Below, one piece after another: positions 7,628-16,294 of a stretch of DNA of 64,000 bases (positions are counted from its first letter, which is position 1; every line of letters begins with the position of its first letter). Under the pieces are notes generated by a model that made no database searches, was not told the origin of the DNA, and worked only from the letters and a program-made list of their open reading frames with translations. This DNA comes from Mesorhizobium shangrilense (GTDB taxonomy: Bacteria; Pseudomonadota; Alphaproteobacteria; Rhizobiales; Rhizobiaceae). The position numbers and the translations under genes were made by a program. The stretch lies in the NCBI RefSeq assembly GCF_040537815.1, contig NZ_JBEWSZ010000001.1, positions 372,001 through 436,000 on the forward strand, in the 5' to 3' direction.

Positions 7628-8848
7628 TTAGCCATTTGGCAGCGGTGCGGGGAGTAACAAGGTCGTCGTGAATCCAGCCACCGGCGGCGTCATCCAGCGG
7701 CGCGCCCGCCCGTGCCCGAAAGACTGCACCTTGCCGGACTCCACAAGCTGTTCCAGCGCGCGCTGCACGCTGCGCTGGCCAGCGCCGAGCGCCAGTGCCA
7801 GCGCCGAACTCGCCCAGGCTTCGCCATCGGCCAGCAAAGCCAGCACCGAAGCGTGCCGCACCTCGATCGGCCGCGCCAGCACCGCCACCGCGCCGGGCTG
7901 ATGGGGCGCCAGCGCAAAGCCCCGGCTGGTGGCATTGATGTCGGCCAGCGTCCGCAACTCGGCGCGCAGCCGGCCGATCTCGACGCGCAGCCGCGCGCGG
8001 TGCGATTCATCGGCATGCTTGCCGCCGAAGGCTTGTGCGATCAGCGTCGCCCTCGACACATCCCCCGGCCACGCCTCGGCGAGTGCGCGCACCAGGGCAA
8101 ACAGCACCGGGCGCGTTGCCAGCGAGACCGTCGCTTCCTGCCTGCGCACGGCATAACGAAATGTGTCGACCACCAGCGCCGGCGAGGCCTGCAGCGCCTC
8201 GACCTCGGCCAGCAGCAGCGGGCGTTCCTCGCCCTGTGCGATCAGCCGCGCCGCCGGCGTGTCCAACGCCAGGAGGGCGGTGTCGACTTCAGCCATGAGG
8301 CCGGGAATGCCGGCCTGGCGGGCGGCGTGGCGCGCCCATTCCAGCGCCGTGCGCGCGGTTCTGGTCTTGAGGCGCCGCATCGCGATGCCGGCGACAGCCA
8401 GCTCGTGCGCGGCCCGCGCCGCTGGCGGCAGCGGCGCCGGATCGAGTTCCGCCAGCACCTGCTCGGCCTCGTCGAGGCGGCCGATCAGCAGCAGGCGCCG
8501 CACCTTGAGGTGACCCGCATGGGCGGCGTTCAGCCGGTCGCCATGCTTTTCCAGCGTTGCGCGCGCCGAGTCGAGCGTCTTGGCCGGCCAGCCGAGGTCA
8601 CGCGAGACCAGCGCGATCTCGGCCTCGGCGACCACGCATCGGGCGCGCGCCACCGCTTCCTTGGGGCCGAAGGCGCGGGCGGCCCGCCGCAGCAACGCCT
8701 TGGCACGGTCGAACTCGCCAAGCTGCGCCATGGCAATGCCGCGCAACGCCAACGCCGGCGCGTCCTCGCGCAGCGCCACGCGGTCGAGCGCGCCGAGCGG
8801 ATCACCCGCGGCCAGTGCCAGCGCCGCCGCCGTGATCAGCGAGTCCAT
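7628..8848 (-). CDS. TPR-like protein with C-terminal winged-helix domain
   Basis: The 406-residue protein has an N-terminal half rich in helical repeats of TPR character (ALDRVALREDAPALALRGIAMAQLGEFDRAKALLRRAARAF). The C-terminal half resembles helix-turn-helix domains: SRATLIAQAFGGKHADESHRARLRVEIGRLRAEL is reminiscent of OmpR/BTAD-type domains, and a final segment (ALGAGQRSVQRALEQLVESGKVQSFGHGRARRW) is a clear winged helix. It is probably a transcriptional regulator. It is divergent from the small ORF at 8981 and the DUF899 gene, and a duplicated promoter-like motif in the spacer is a candidate target. Confidence 0.7.
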   Translation of the reverse strand: MDSLITAAALALAAGDPLGALDRVALREDAPALALRGIAMAQLGEFDRAKALLRRAARAFGPKEAVARARCVVAEAEIALVSRDLGWPAKTLDSARATLEKHGDRLNAAHAGHLKVRRLLLIGRLDEAEQVLAELDPAPLPPAARAAHELAVAGIAMRRLKTRTARTALEWARHAARQAGIPGLMAEVDTALLALDTPAARLIAQGEERPLLLAEVEALQASPALVVDTFRYAVRRQEATVSLATRPVLFALVRALAEAWPGDVSRATLIAQAFGGKHADESHRARLRVEIGRLRAELRTLADINATSRGFALAPHQPGAVAVLARPIEVRHASVLALLADGEAWASSALALALGAGQRSVQRALEQLVESGKVQSFGHGRARRWMTPPVAGFTTTLLLPAPLPNG

Positions 8849-8859
8849 TCAAATCCCGT

Positions 8860-8899
8860 CACACTTGTAACTCCCACCCCGGTGCGTCGCGGCCCTAGC
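8860..8899 (+). promoter_or_regulatory. Promoter-like motif, copy 1
   Basis: The motif CACACTTGTAACTCCC is followed 29 bases after the TGTAAC start by CTAGC. A second copy with identical spacing lies at 9079-9118. TGTAAC followed by a second conserved block resembles an ECF-sigma-type promoter, and it lies upstream of the small ORF at 8981. The sigma factor is not identified. Confidence 0.45.
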
Positions 8900-8980
8900 T
8901 TACGTCCGTACCGTCAACCGGCAAGCCGCATTGGCCAACTGTATCGGCAACGCGCGGCACGCCAAGGGAGAACACTGATC

Positions 8981-9172
8981 ATGCACAATTGCGACGACCT
9001 GACCCACGAGGCGGCAACCGCCACTTCCGGGCGCGCCCATCATCCCTGCTGCGGCGGACCGGAGGATTCAAATCACGCCACACTTGTAACTCCCTCCTCG
9101 CGGCCTGGCGACACTAGCCTGGCTCGCGATCAGCAAGCAGCAACGCGTCGCAACGGCGCGACGGCAGATTGA
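8981..9172 (+). CDS. Possible small Cys/His-containing protein
   Basis: This 63-codon frame begins at an ATG with an AAGGGAG ribosome binding site at good spacing. It starts MHNCDDLTHE and contains HHPCCGG at residues 21-27. The C-terminal part overlaps the second promoter-like motif, so that portion may not be under protein-level selection. It could be a real metal-binding peptide or the remnant of a longer gene. Confidence is limited because there is no recognised family. Confidence 0.4.
   Translation: MHNCDDLTHEAATATSGRAHHPCCGGPEDSNHATLVTPSSRPGDTSLARDQQAATRRNGATAD
9079..9118 (+). promoter_or_regulatory. Promoter-like motif, copy 2
   Basis: This repeats the CACACTTGTAACTCCC ... CTAGC arrangement of 8860-8899 with the same internal spacing. 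It ends 69 bases upstream of the DUF899 start codon and is its best promoter candidate. Confidence 0.45.
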
Positions 9173-9187
9173 CCAAGGAGAAGACCG

Positions 9188-9946
9188 ATGAACAAGCATG
9201 TAGCCATGAAGACACCACCGATCGTTTCCCGGCAGGCGTGGGAGGCAGCGCAGCAAGAGCTGCTGGTGAAGGAGAAGGCCACGCTGCGCGCCAGGGACGC
9301 GCTGGCCGCCGAGCGCCGGCGGATGCCGTGGATGGAAGTGGACAAGGCCTATGTGTTCGACGGCCCGAACGGCAAGACGAGCCTTATCGACCTGTTCGAA
9401 GGCCGCCGCCAGCTGATCGTCTACCGCGCCTTCTTCGAGCCGGGCGTCTACGGCTGGCCTGATCATGCCTGCCGTGGCTGCTCGCTGGGCGCCGACCAGG
9501 TCGGCCATCTCGCCCATCTCAACGCCCGCGACACCACGCTGGCCTACGCTTCGCGCGCGCCGCAGGCCGACATTGTCAGGCTGAAGAAGCGGATGGGCTG
9601 GGAGATGCCCTGGTACACCATCACCGACAGCTTCGACAAAGACTTCGGCGTCGACGAATGGCACGGCCACAACGTGTTCTTCCGCGACGGCGACCGGGTG
9701 TTCCGCACCTATTTCATCAACAACCGTGGCGACGAGGTCATGGGCACCGTCTGGAGCTATCTCGACGTAACTCCACTCGGCCGCCAGGAGGTCTGGGAGG
9801 ATTCGCCCGAAGGCTATCCGCAGACCCAGACCTACAAGTGGTGGAACTGGCACGACAATTACGATGAAGGTGCCGCGGCGGACAAGAGATGGGTCGAGGT
9901 GTCGGATGCGGGAGAGGCCGCGTTCAGGGAGAAGAGCGGCCAGTAA
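9188..9946 (+). CDS. DUF899 family thioredoxin-like protein
   Basis: The 252-residue protein belongs to DUF899, a thioredoxin-fold family without assigned reaction. It has the typical opening helix (SRQAWEAAQQELLVKEKATLRARDALAAERRRMPW), then a strand-rich core with LIDLFEGRRQLIVYRAFFEPG, a CRGCSLGADQVG segment containing two cysteines, and the closing TYKWWNWHDNYD. The ATG at 9188 has an AAGGAGAAG ribosome binding site. It lies downstream of a duplicated promoter-like motif and may be controlled by the divergent HTH protein. Context does not reveal a substrate. Confidence 0.88.
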   Translation: MNKHVAMKTPPIVSRQAWEAAQQELLVKEKATLRARDALAAERRRMPWMEVDKAYVFDGPNGKTSLIDLFEGRRQLIVYRAFFEPGVYGWPDHACRGCSLGADQVGHLAHLNARDTTLAYASRAPQADIVRLKKRMGWEMPWYTITDSFDKDFGVDEWHGHNVFFRDGDRVFRTYFINNRGDEVMGTVWSYLDVTPLGRQEVWEDSPEGYPQTQTYKWWNWHDNYDEGAAADKRWVEVSDAGEAAFREKSGQ

Positions 9947-9974
9947 GGATTGGCGGGAGCCACGCCTAGTCCAG

Positions 9975-10117
9975 CTTGGGTTCCTCGCCCCCACGAAGTG
10001 GGGAAGAGGTGTCCGCGAAGCGGACGGAGAGGGGGCTTCGTAGGGCGCAGTCCCCTCTCTGTCTCGACCTCGCCGCGCCATCTCTCCCCAACCTTCGGCG
10101 GGGGCGAGGAACCCAGG
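9975..10117. repeat. Rhizobial intergenic inverted-repeat element
   Basis: The termini GGGTTCCTCGCCCCC and GGGGGCGAGGAACCC are exact inverted repeats about 110 bp apart. The interior has shorter palindromes (GTCCGCGAAGCGGAC). It lies between the DUF899 gene and the small membrane protein gene. It may act as a transcript boundary. Confidence 0.8.
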
Positions 10118-10149
10118 TCCCGCCCGGTAACCATCAAGGAAGAAAGATC

Positions 10150-10443
10150 ATGGCTGATATCCACGCAGGCGCCGGCGGGGTAATCCCCGAAAACACCAAG
10201 ACGGCCACCCTTGGCATCGCCGATTGGCTGTGCCTCGCCGCCGCGCCGACCTTCGCCCTGATGGCGCTGCTCACCTGTGTTCTCGGCGGCAGTACTTCCA
10301 TGATGTGCATGCCGGAGATCTCGCCGCTCGCCGGCCTGCCCCTGACCGGAATGCCGGCGATGTATCTCTTGATGAGCGCCTTCCACCTAGCGCCCTGGCT
10401 GAGGGTGATTTCCGGCCGACAGGCCCGGCTGGGGCAGCAATAG
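10150..10443 (+). CDS. Small inner-membrane protein, unknown function
   Basis: This 97-residue protein has an ATG preceded by AAGGAAGAAAGATC. Two hydrophobic segments are visible, LCLAAAPTFALMALLTCVLGG and a weaker LPAMYLLMSAFHLAPWL-like stretch near the C-terminus. It therefore probably spans the membrane twice. It is followed by an SRPBCC protein on the same strand and may be cotranscribed with it. No family was recognised. Confidence 0.65.
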   Translation: MADIHAGAGGVIPENTKTATLGIADWLCLAAAPTFALMALLTCVLGGSTSMMCMPEISPLAGLPLTGMPAMYLLMSAFHLAPWLRVISGRQARLGQQ

Positions 10444-10532
10444 CCGCCCGTCAATCCCGCAGACTTTTAGACGATCGACCACCGCTGCAGCCCACTGACA
10501 GCGACGGGCACACCCCAAAACAGGAGATGATC

Positions 10533-10982
10533 ATGTCCAACAACAGCTTCACCACCACCTTCACGGTGGACCAGACTCCGGAAACAGTTTTCGCCGCCAT
10601 CAACAATGTTCGCGGATGGTGGTCGCAGGATATCGAAGGCAAAACCGACAGGGCAGGCGAGGCGTTCGATTATCACTACAGGGATAGCCATCGCTGCCGG
10701 ATCAAAGTGACAGAGCACGTGCCTGGCAAGAGGGTCGCCTGGCACGTCCTCGACAACTATTTCAGCTTCATCGACGACAAGACCGAGTGGATCGGCACGG
10801 ACATCATCTTCGATATCTCCAGAAAGAGCGGAGGGACCGAGATCCGCTTCACGCATCAGGGTCTTGTTCCCGACTATGAGTGCTATGATGCCTGCTCGGA
10901 CGGATGGAGCACCTTCATCAACGGCAGTTTGCGCAGCCTGATTGCGAGCGGCAAGGGCACCCCACTGTCGGGGACCCCATGA
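10533..10982 (+). CDS. SRPBCC (AHSA1-like) domain protein
   Basis: The 149-residue protein has the START/Bet v 1-like fold of the AHSA1 subfamily. It begins NSFTTTFTVDQTPETVFAAINNVRGWWSQDIEG and continues through VTEHVPGKRVAWHVLDNYF and GTEIRFTHQGLVPDYECYDACSDGWSTFINGSLRSLI. These proteins bind hydrophobic ligands. CAGGAG lies six bases before the ATG at 10533, which favours that start over the ATG at 10527. It has no signal peptide. Confidence 0.85.
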   Translation: MSNNSFTTTFTVDQTPETVFAAINNVRGWWSQDIEGKTDRAGEAFDYHYRDSHRCRIKVTEHVPGKRVAWHVLDNYFSFIDDKTEWIGTDIIFDISRKSGGTEIRFTHQGLVPDYECYDACSDGWSTFINGSLRSLIASGKGTPLSGTP

Positions 10983-11169
10983 TCAGCGCTCCGGTAGCTA
11001 CACCCATGTGGAGGCGGCAACGCTGACCAGCGCGGGCGAATGGGCGCGTGAGCCTTGTCTATGGGGTTGGTTGAGGGGACAGCCTGCCATCAACTGAGCG
11101 CACCGAGAGAATTGCGACTGTCCCATTGCTCGCATGACAATCCTTAGCCGACTTCCTGGGCGATCTCGG

Positions 11170-12141
11170 CTAAGCGCCATCCTTCGAGCCGAAAACCCGT
11201 GCGTATACTTCCCCGACGATGCCGCGCCGGAAGACGAGCACGCAGATCATGAAGATCAGTCCGGTGGCGATGGTCACCGGGAAGCCGGAGGTCGCCAGCG
11301 TGTTTTCCAGGCCGACCACGAGGCCGGCGCCGATGATGGGACCGACCATGGTGCCGATGCCGCCGAGCAGGGTCATCAGGATGACCTCTCCCGACATCTG
11401 CCAGGTAACGTCGGTGAGCGTCGCGAACTGGAAGACGATGGCCTTGAGCGCGCCGGCGAGGCCGGCTAGTGCGGCCGACATGACGAAGGCGGCCAGCTTG
11501 TAGTTGGCGACGGAATAGCCGAGCGATATCGCGCGGTTCTCGTTCTCGCGGATCGAGCGCAGGATCATGCCGAAGGGCGAGTTGACGATGCGCCAGATGG
11601 CGAAGACGCCGATAAGGACGATCGCCAGCACAACATAATAGATGTTCAGGGGATCATTGAGGTCGATGACGCCGAAGAGGTGGCCGCGCGGTACGCCCTG
11701 GATGCCGTCCTCGCCTTCGGTGAAGGGCGCCTGGACGCAGAAAAAATAGAACATCTGCGCCAGCGCCAGCGTGATCATGGCGAAATAGATGCCCTGCCGG
11801 CGAATGGCGAAGAAGCCCATGACGAGGCCGAGCGTTGCGGCGCCCACCACGCCGAGCAGGATGCCGGCTTCCGGCGGCCAGCCCCACACTTTTATCGAAT
11901 GGGCGCAGAAATAGGCGGCGCCGCCAAAGAAGGTGGCATGGCCGAAGGAGAGCAGGCCGGTATAGCCAAGCAAGAGGTTGAAGGCGCAGGCGAACAGCGC
12001 GAAGCACAGCATCTTCATCAGGAAGATCGGGTAGACGAAGAAAGGCGCCGCCAGCAGCGCCAGTATGCCCAGCGCCACCAGCGCCCATTCGAGCCGTGCG
12101 GCGGTTTTGGTGGCGGCATCGTGGGGCGTGACTGTCGTCAT
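11170..12141 (-). CDS. livM: Branched-chain amino acid ABC transporter permease LivM
   Basis: This is the second permease of a Liv-type importer in the inner membrane, with about ten hydrophobic segments. Family landmarks are NLLLGYTGLLSFGHATFFGGAAY near the N-terminus, GIYFAMITLALAQMFYF, and IRENENRAISLGYSVANYKLAAFVMSAALAGLAGAL, which contains the EAA loop that contacts the ATPases. The start is the ATG at 12141 with AAGGGA nine bases upstream, and it overlaps the livH stop. It is the last gene of the five-gene operon. Confidence 0.92.
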   Translation of the reverse strand: MTTVTPHDAATKTAARLEWALVALGILALLAAPFFVYPIFLMKMLCFALFACAFNLLLGYTGLLSFGHATFFGGAAYFCAHSIKVWGWPPEAGILLGVVGAATLGLVMGFFAIRRQGIYFAMITLALAQMFYFFCVQAPFTEGEDGIQGVPRGHLFGVIDLNDPLNIYYVVLAIVLIGVFAIWRIVNSPFGMILRSIRENENRAISLGYSVANYKLAAFVMSAALAGLAGALKAIVFQFATLTDVTWQMSGEVILMTLLGGIGTMVGPIIGAGLVVGLENTLATSGFPVTIATGLIFMICVLVFRRGIVGEVYARVFGSKDGA

Positions 12142-12142
12142 G

Positions 12143-13030
12143 TCAGGCATCCCTTCCAAACAGGCCGGCCGGCCTTACCAGAAGCACGATCGCCATGATG
12201 ACGAAGATCACCAGGTTGGAGGCCTCCGGATAGAACACCTTGGTCAGCCCTTCTGCGAGGCCCAGCATATAGCCGGTGACGATCGCGCCGAGGATCGACC
12301 CCATGCCGCCGACGACGACCACGGCGAAGACGACGATGATGAGGTCCGATCCCATCAGCGGGCTGACCTGGTAGACGGGCGCGGCCAGGATGCCGGCCAG
12401 CCCGGCGAGCGCCGAACCCAGCCCATAGGTCAGGGTGAGCAGCAGCGGCACGTTGACACCGAATGCTTGCACCAGGCGGGGATTTTCCGTCGCCGCGCGC
12501 AGATAAGAGCCAAGCCGCGTCTTCTCGACCAGCGCCCAGGTTCCGAAGCAGACGATGAGCGACGCCACCACCACCCAGCCGCGATAATTGGGCAGGAACA
12601 TGAAGCCGAGATTGGTGCCGCCGGCCAGCAGCGGCGGCACGGAATAGGGATTGCCCGAGACGCCGTAAAAGTAACGAAAGACGCCCTCGATGACCAAGGC
12701 GAGGCCAAAGGTGAAGAGCAGGCCATAGAGCGGATCGAGGTCGTAGAGCCTGGACAGCGCCAGCCGTTCGACCACCATGCCGAAGAGCCCGACGACCAGC
12801 GGCACGAGGATCAGGGCCGGCCAGTAGCCGATGCCGAGGTGAACGAGCAGCAGGTAGCCGACGAAGGCGCCGAGCATGTATTGCGCGCCATGGGCGAAAT
12901 TGATGATGCGCAGCAGGCCGAATATGATGGCGAGCCCCAGGCTCAGCATGGCGTAGAACGAGCCGTTGATGAGGCCGACCAGCAACTGGCCGAGAAGTGC
13001 CTGGACGGGGATTCCGAAGATCATCGTCAT
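12143..13030 (-). CDS. livH: Branched-chain amino acid ABC transporter permease LivH
   Basis: This 295-residue inner-membrane permease has the LivH signature. It starts with LLVGLINGSFYAMLSLGLAIIFGLLRIINFAHGAQYMLGAF, and has TRLGSYLRAATENPRLVQAFGVNV and GGMGSILGAIVTGYMLGL further on. It pairs with LivM to form the channel. A 178-bp palindromic element separates it from livF upstream, so expression of livH-livM may be uncoupled from the first part of the operon. Confidence 0.93.
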   Translation of the reverse strand: MTMIFGIPVQALLGQLLVGLINGSFYAMLSLGLAIIFGLLRIINFAHGAQYMLGAFVGYLLLVHLGIGYWPALILVPLVVGLFGMVVERLALSRLYDLDPLYGLLFTFGLALVIEGVFRYFYGVSGNPYSVPPLLAGGTNLGFMFLPNYRGWVVVASLIVCFGTWALVEKTRLGSYLRAATENPRLVQAFGVNVPLLLTLTYGLGSALAGLAGILAAPVYQVSPLMGSDLIIVVFAVVVVGGMGSILGAIVTGYMLGLAEGLTKVFYPEASNLVIFVIMAIVLLVRPAGLFGRDA

Positions 13031-13078
13031 GGCGTCGCTGCCGGAGTTGAAGTCGGCCCTGCCAATTGCCAGCGTTGG

Positions 13079-13256
13079 CGCTGCCCCTCACCTGCCTGCC
13101 GGCATCCTCTCCCCGTATAGTGACGGGGTGAGGGGCGCTGTCCCCGTCGATTTCGCCAACCATCAGCGTTGCTGGAAGGAAGCCAGCGCTGCCGCCAGCC
13201 CCTTCTCCCCGTCACCATACGGGGAGAAGTGCCCGGCAGGGCGATGAGGGGCAGCG
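13079..13256. repeat. Palindromic intergenic element, about 178 bp, copy 2
   Basis: This has the same inverted termini and the same interior (GATTTCGCCAACC) as the element at 6661-6840, in opposite orientation. It lies inside the Liv operon between livF and livH. The conserved interior shows that the two copies descend from one mobile or amplified sequence and do not merely share hairpins. The rest of the 13031-13355 spacer shows nothing further. Confidence 0.82.
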
Positions 13257-13355
13257 CCGACACCCGGCAGGCAACAACCAGGATGCAATCCGCTGCCGAC
13301 CGGCGGCGTCCCGAAGGTTTACCTCTCACCTGTGGCTTCCGAGCTAATCTCCGGG

Positions 13356-14063
13356 TCATACCCCCAGCACCTCGTGCAGTTGCGTCATATGCGACGACAA
13401 TTCGCCGACCGGGAATTCGCCCACCACCTTGCCGTGTTCCATCAGGTAGAAGCGATCAGCGACGCGGCTGGCGAAGCGGAAATTCTGCTCGACGAGCAGG
13501 ATCGTCATGCCGCGTTTCTTCAGGGTTGCCAGCAGGTCGCCGATGCGCTGGACGATGACGGGCGCCAGGCCCTCGGTCGGCTCGTCGAGCAGCAAAAGCT
13601 TGACCCCGGTGCGCAGCATGCGGGCGATCGCCAGCATCTGCTGTTCGCCGCCGGACAGTTTCGTGCCCGGGCTGTTGCGGCGCTCTTTCAGGTTGGGGAA
13701 CAGGTCGAATATCTCCGCGACGCTCATGCCGCCCTTGGCGACGACCGGCGGCAGGATCAGGTTCTCGTCGACGGTCAGCGTGGCGAAGATGCCGCGCTCC
13801 TCCGGCACGAAGCCGATGCCGGCATGGGCGGTCTTGTGCAGCGGCAGCCGCATCAGATCCTTTCCGGCGAAGCTGATCGTCCCGGTGCGCTTGCGGATCA
13901 GCCCCATGATGGCGCGCAGTGTGGTGGTCTTGCCGACGCCGTTGCGGCCGATGAGCGTGACCGTCTCGCCCTCGAAGACATCGAGGTTGACGCCATGCAG
14001 CGCATGGCCTTCGCCATACCAGGCGTTGAGATCGCGCACAGTGAGGAGAGGGGCCTCAGCCAT
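13356..14063 (-). CDS. livF: Branched-chain amino acid ABC transporter ATP-binding protein LivF
   Basis: The 235-residue ATPase has Walker A GRNGVGKTT at about residue 38, the signature LSGGEQQMLAIARML, and Walker B LLLLDEPTEGLAP. The short length and the C-terminal VVGEFPVGELSSHMTQLHEVLGV match LivF. It overlaps livG by eight bases, indicating translational coupling. It energises import through LivHM. Confidence 0.93.
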   Translation of the reverse strand: MAEAPLLTVRDLNAWYGEGHALHGVNLDVFEGETVTLIGRNGVGKTTTLRAIMGLIRKRTGTISFAGKDLMRLPLHKTAHAGIGFVPEERGIFATLTVDENLILPPVVAKGGMSVAEIFDLFPNLKERRNSPGTKLSGGEQQMLAIARMLRTGVKLLLLDEPTEGLAPVIVQRIGDLLATLKKRGMTILLVEQNFRFASRVADRFYLMEHGKVVGEFPVGELSSHMTQLHEVLGV

Positions 14064-14850
14064 GATCGGTCCCCATATAGGCCACCTTGACGCGCTCGTC
14101 TGAACTGACCGTCTGGTAGTCGCCGGCGGCGAGGATCTCGCCGCGCTGCAGGACCGTGATCCAGTCGCAGAGATCGGCCACGACCGTCAGATTGTGCTCG
14201 ACCATCAGCACGGCGCGATCCCTGGCGACGGAACGGATGAGGTCGGAAACCATGCCGACATCCTCGTGGCCCATGCCGGCCATAGGCTCGTCGAGCAGCA
14301 GCACCTTGGGATCGAGCGCCAGCGTCGTGGCGATCTCGAGCACGCGCTTACGGCCATAGGAAAGGTCGCCGGCCGAGCGGTTCCTGGCATCGTCGAGGCC
14401 GACCGACCGCAGCAACTCCTCGGCGCGCGGCGTCAGCCTGTCGAGCGCCGACAGCGAACGCCAGAACTGGACGCCGAGGCCGCTGGGACGCTGCAGCGCG
14501 ACGCGCACATTGTCGAGCACGCTGAGATGCGGGAACACAGCCGATATCTGGAACGATCGCACCAGCCCCATGCGCGCCACCTTGGCGGGCGGGCTGCGGG
14601 TGATGTCGCGTCCGAGCAGTTCGATCCTGCCGCTCGATGGCTGCAGGAACTTGGTGAGCAGGTTGAAGACAGTGGTCTTGCCCGCGCCATTGGGGCCGAT
14701 CAGCGCCTGGATCCTGCCGTGGTGGACATCGAGGTCGACATTGTTGACCGCGATGAAGCCGCCGAAGTCGCGCTTGAGTCCACGGGCGGAGAGCACCACC
14801 CGTGGTTCCGCGCTTGCGGGCATCACGGCCACGGCGGCCGCTGCCGTCAC
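14056..14850 (-). CDS. livG: Branched-chain amino acid ABC transporter ATP-binding protein LivG
   Basis: The 264-residue ATPase has Walker A GPNGAGKTT, the LivG-type insertion around RSFQISAVFPHLSVLDNVRVALQ, signature LSYGRKRVLEIATTL and Walker B VLLLDEPMAGMG. The signature is the LSYG form common in LivG. The GTG at 14850 overlaps the stop of the binding-protein gene as GTGA, which supports that start. Confidence 0.92.
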   Translation of the reverse strand: MTAAAAVAVMPASAEPRVVLSARGLKRDFGGFIAVNNVDLDVHHGRIQALIGPNGAGKTTVFNLLTKFLQPSSGRIELLGRDITRSPPAKVARMGLVRSFQISAVFPHLSVLDNVRVALQRPSGLGVQFWRSLSALDRLTPRAEELLRSVGLDDARNRSAGDLSYGRKRVLEIATTLALDPKVLLLDEPMAGMGHEDVGMVSDLIRSVARDRAVLMVEHNLTVVADLCDWITVLQRGEILAAGDYQTVSSDERVKVAYMGTDHG

Positions 14851-16055
14851 TTGGTAACGAGCGGGCAGCCGCTGTCCTCGGCCTTCATGAAGGCCTTGTC
14901 GCCCGGAATGGTCGCCAGATAGGTATAGTAGTCCCAGTCCCGCTTGCTCTCTTCGGGCTTCTTGACCTGATAGAGATACATGTCGTGCACCATGGAGCCG
15001 TCGGCCTGGACCTTGCCGTTCGCCGTGAAGACATCGTTGACGGGCATCTCATGCAGTTGCTTGGCGACCGCCTCGGTCTCGTCGGTGCCGGCCTTCTCGA
15101 CCGCCTTCAGATACTGCGTCACGGCCGAGTAGGTGCCGGCCTGGATCATGTTGGGCATGCGGCCGGTGCGCTTGAAGAAGCGATCGGCGAATTCGCGGCT
15201 CTTGTCGTCGCGGTCCCAGTAGTAGCCTTCGGTCAGGACCACGCCCTGCGCCGCCTGCAGGCCCAGGCCATGCACCTCGGCAAGCGTGAACAGCAGGGCC
15301 GCAAGCCGCTGGCCGCCGGCGACGATGCCGAACTCGGCTGCCTGCTTGATGGCGTTGGAGGTGTCGAGGCCGGCGTTGGCGAGGCCGACGACCTTGGCGC
15401 CGGACGACTGCGCCTGCAGCAGGAAGGAGGAATAGTCGGTGGAACCCAGGGGATAGCGCACCTCGCCCAGCACCTTGCCGCCGGCGGCTTCGACGAGCTT
15501 GGCGGTCTGCTCCTTCAACGAATAGCCGAAGGCGTAGTCCACGGTGATGAAGTACCAGCTGTCGCCGCCCTGCTTCACGAGTTCGCCGCCGGTGCCGACC
15601 GCTTGCGAATGCGTGTCATAGGCCCAGTGGAAGCCATAGGGCGAGCATTGCTTGCCGGTCAGATCGGTCGCGGCGGCGCCGGTGACGATGTCGATCTTCT
15701 TCTTTTCCTTGGAAATGCCCTGGACGGCCAGCGCCACCGAGGATGTCGTCAGCTCCATGATGGCGTCGACCTGCTCGGTGTCATACCACTGGCGGGCGAT
15801 GTTGGAGGCGATGTCCGGCTTGTTCTGATGATCGGCGTCGACGATCTCGATCGGCGCGCCCAGCACCTTGCCGCCGAAATCCTCGGCCGCCATCTTGGCC
15901 GCCGCGACCGACCATTTGCCGCCGAAATCGGCATAGACGCCCGACTGGTCGTTGAGGATGCCGATCTTCACCTTGCCATCGGAAATTCCCGCCGCCGATG
16001 CCGAGGCCGCGGTCGCCGCGAAAAACGCGGCCGAAACGAGGTACGTCGCTTTCAC
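14847..16055 (-). CDS. Periplasmic branched-chain amino acid-type substrate-binding protein
   Basis: This 402-residue type I periplasmic binding protein begins with a signal peptide (KATYLVSAAFFAATAASASA, with cleavage near AAG). The mature part starts VKIGILNDQSGVYADFGGKWSVAAAKMAAEDFGG, typical of Peripla_BP_6. It is the first gene of the Liv operon and is preceded by GGGAGGAAATCC. The large family also includes amide, urea and aromatic-acid binders, so the true ligand is not certain. Confidence 0.9.
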   Translation of the reverse strand: MKATYLVSAAFFAATAASASAAGISDGKVKIGILNDQSGVYADFGGKWSVAAAKMAAEDFGGKVLGAPIEIVDADHQNKPDIASNIARQWYDTEQVDAIMELTTSSVALAVQGISKEKKKIDIVTGAAATDLTGKQCSPYGFHWAYDTHSQAVGTGGELVKQGGDSWYFITVDYAFGYSLKEQTAKLVEAAGGKVLGEVRYPLGSTDYSSFLLQAQSSGAKVVGLANAGLDTSNAIKQAAEFGIVAGGQRLAALLFTLAEVHGLGLQAAQGVVLTEGYYWDRDDKSREFADRFFKRTGRMPNMIQAGTYSAVTQYLKAVEKAGTDETEAVAKQLHEMPVNDVFTANGKVQADGSMVHDMYLYQVKKPEESKRDWDYYTYLATIPGDKAFMKAEDSGCPLVTK

Positions 16056-16294
16056 TGGATTTCCTCCCTTGCGGCCATCCGTCGGTGAACCCCGCGTCAG
16101 CCAGTCACTGCTTCAAGAACGCCCCCGATTTCCCTGGAAAGATAGTATGTTTACCGCCTGCGTTCGCAACCACGGACCGCCCGAATGAATTCGTAACATC
16201 GACACGCCATCACGAGAACTGCTGCTTTCGTAGCAGACCATCGCCCGGTCTCCGGTCGATCGCCATGCGAGGGCAGGCCGTCCGTTTTCGGAGG

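Noticed and set aside
7712..9172. Long plus-strand frame of 486 codons overlapping the HTH/TPR-like gene
   Set aside because: It is antisense to a gene with natural protein composition, has low-complexity Arg/Gln-rich translation and no domain. Only its last 63 codons (from 8981) have an independent ribosome binding site and are listed separately.
12065..13120. Plus-strand frame of 351 codons antisense to livH and livM
   Set aside because: The translation is charged low-complexity sequence, as expected from the complement of GC-rich membrane-protein codons. LivH and LivM are unambiguous.
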